Source of the DNA: an uncultured Pseudomonadales bacterium
GTDB taxonomy: Bacteria > Pseudomonadota > Gammaproteobacteria > Pseudomonadales > IMCC2047
Direction: 5' to 3'
Length of the DNA: 5,214 nucleotides
Assembly (NCBI GenBank): GCA_947258895.1
Contig: CAMYKE010000140.1
Coordinates: forward strand, 1 to 5,214
Numbering within the stretch: the first letter of the stretch is position 1; each line of letters begins with the position of its first letter. The notes under the pieces are model-generated. The model was not told the DNA's origin. It saw only the letters and a program-made list of their open reading frames with translations, and did not search any database. A program made the translations under genes and the position numbers. Positions 5,166 through 5,214 of this stretch are shown here, piece after piece.

Positions 5166-5214
5166 AATTTTTGCACTGTTCATATACCATGCGTGCTCTG
5201 GATCTGATTCACGG

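Larger units (their letters stand above)
1..5214 (+). mobile_element. Non-LTR retrotransposon (LINE), CR1/L2/Rex1-like, 5'-incomplete in this window
   Basis: Seen: two long same-strand frames in LINE order, the first with an esterase-like domain, the second with an EEP endonuclease followed by a reverse transcriptase with FADD, then a non-coding 3' region. There are no long terminal repeats, no integrase, protease or RNase H, which excludes LTR elements. Known: an ORF1 esterase and a 2A-like peptide at the N-terminus of ORF2 are recurrent in CR1, L2, Rex1 and related clades. Inferred: membership of that group. The left boundary lies outside the window because ORF1 is open to the edge. The right boundary is not proven; a tandem octamer at 5125-5140 is the best candidate, so the last 70 or so bases may be flanking DNA. 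No target-site duplication can be checked. Confidence 0.93.
4742..5214 (+). other. Non-coding 3' region (3' UTR, possibly plus flank)
   Basis: No credible coding frame is present here. The region holds a run of perfect or near-perfect inverted repeats (4824-4881, 4917-4948, 5014-5028, 5041-5054, 5069-5108, 5145-5165), a six-A run at 5120-5125 and a tandem octamer at 5125-5140. There is no long poly(A) tail and no AATAAA signal. Family knowledge: CR1/L2-like elements end in short tandem repeats rather than poly(A), and their reverse transcriptase recognises 3' stem-loops. Confidence 0.75.

Overview
The window is most of one non-LTR retrotransposon (LINE) on the + strand of an animal genome. 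It carries two long open frames in the standard LINE order. ORF1 (3-1550, cut by the left edge) has a coiled coil, a low-complexity basic linker and an SGNH/GDSL-type esterase domain. ORF2 (about 1724-4741) has an N-terminal hydrophobic region, a 2A-like motif, an apurinic-type (EEP) endonuclease and a reverse transcriptase, with no RNase H domain. An ORF1 esterase together with a 2A-like motif at the head of ORF2 is the combination known from the CR1/L2/Rex1 group, so I place it there. I cannot fix the clade without a tree. The host is not identifiable. CpG looks common in both coding and non-coding parts, which fits an invertebrate better than a mammal, but this is only an impression.

Layout: 1-1550 ORF1 (5' end missing); 1551-1723 inter-ORF spacer containing one tiny ATG-TCG-TAA frame; 1724-1957 hydrophobic leader of ORF2 ending in the 2A-like motif; about 1967-2660 endonuclease; about 2690-3290 basic linker; about 3300-4210 reverse transcriptase; 4210-4741 C-terminal region; 4742-5214 non-coding 3' region rich in stem-loops, with a tandem octamer at 5125-5140 that may be the 3' terminus. 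No second gene, tRNA, rRNA, CRISPR array or unrelated mobile element was seen.

How the parts should work together (family knowledge): ORF1p coats the RNA as a multimer. The ORF2 endonuclease nicks target DNA and the reverse transcriptase copies the RNA from its 3' end at the nick, recognising structure or repeats in the 3' UTR. Both frames are uninterrupted and all catalytic residues I can name are present, so this copy, or its recent master, looks competent apart from the missing 5' end.

Most worth a second look: a perfect 16-nt inverted match joining the start of ORF2 to the first bases of the 3' UTR; a 2A-like motif with two non-consensus residues behind membrane-type segments; a duplicated ten-residue motif at the ORF1 C-terminus whose two copies differ mainly at synonymous positions; and a 3' UTR built from successive stem-loops.
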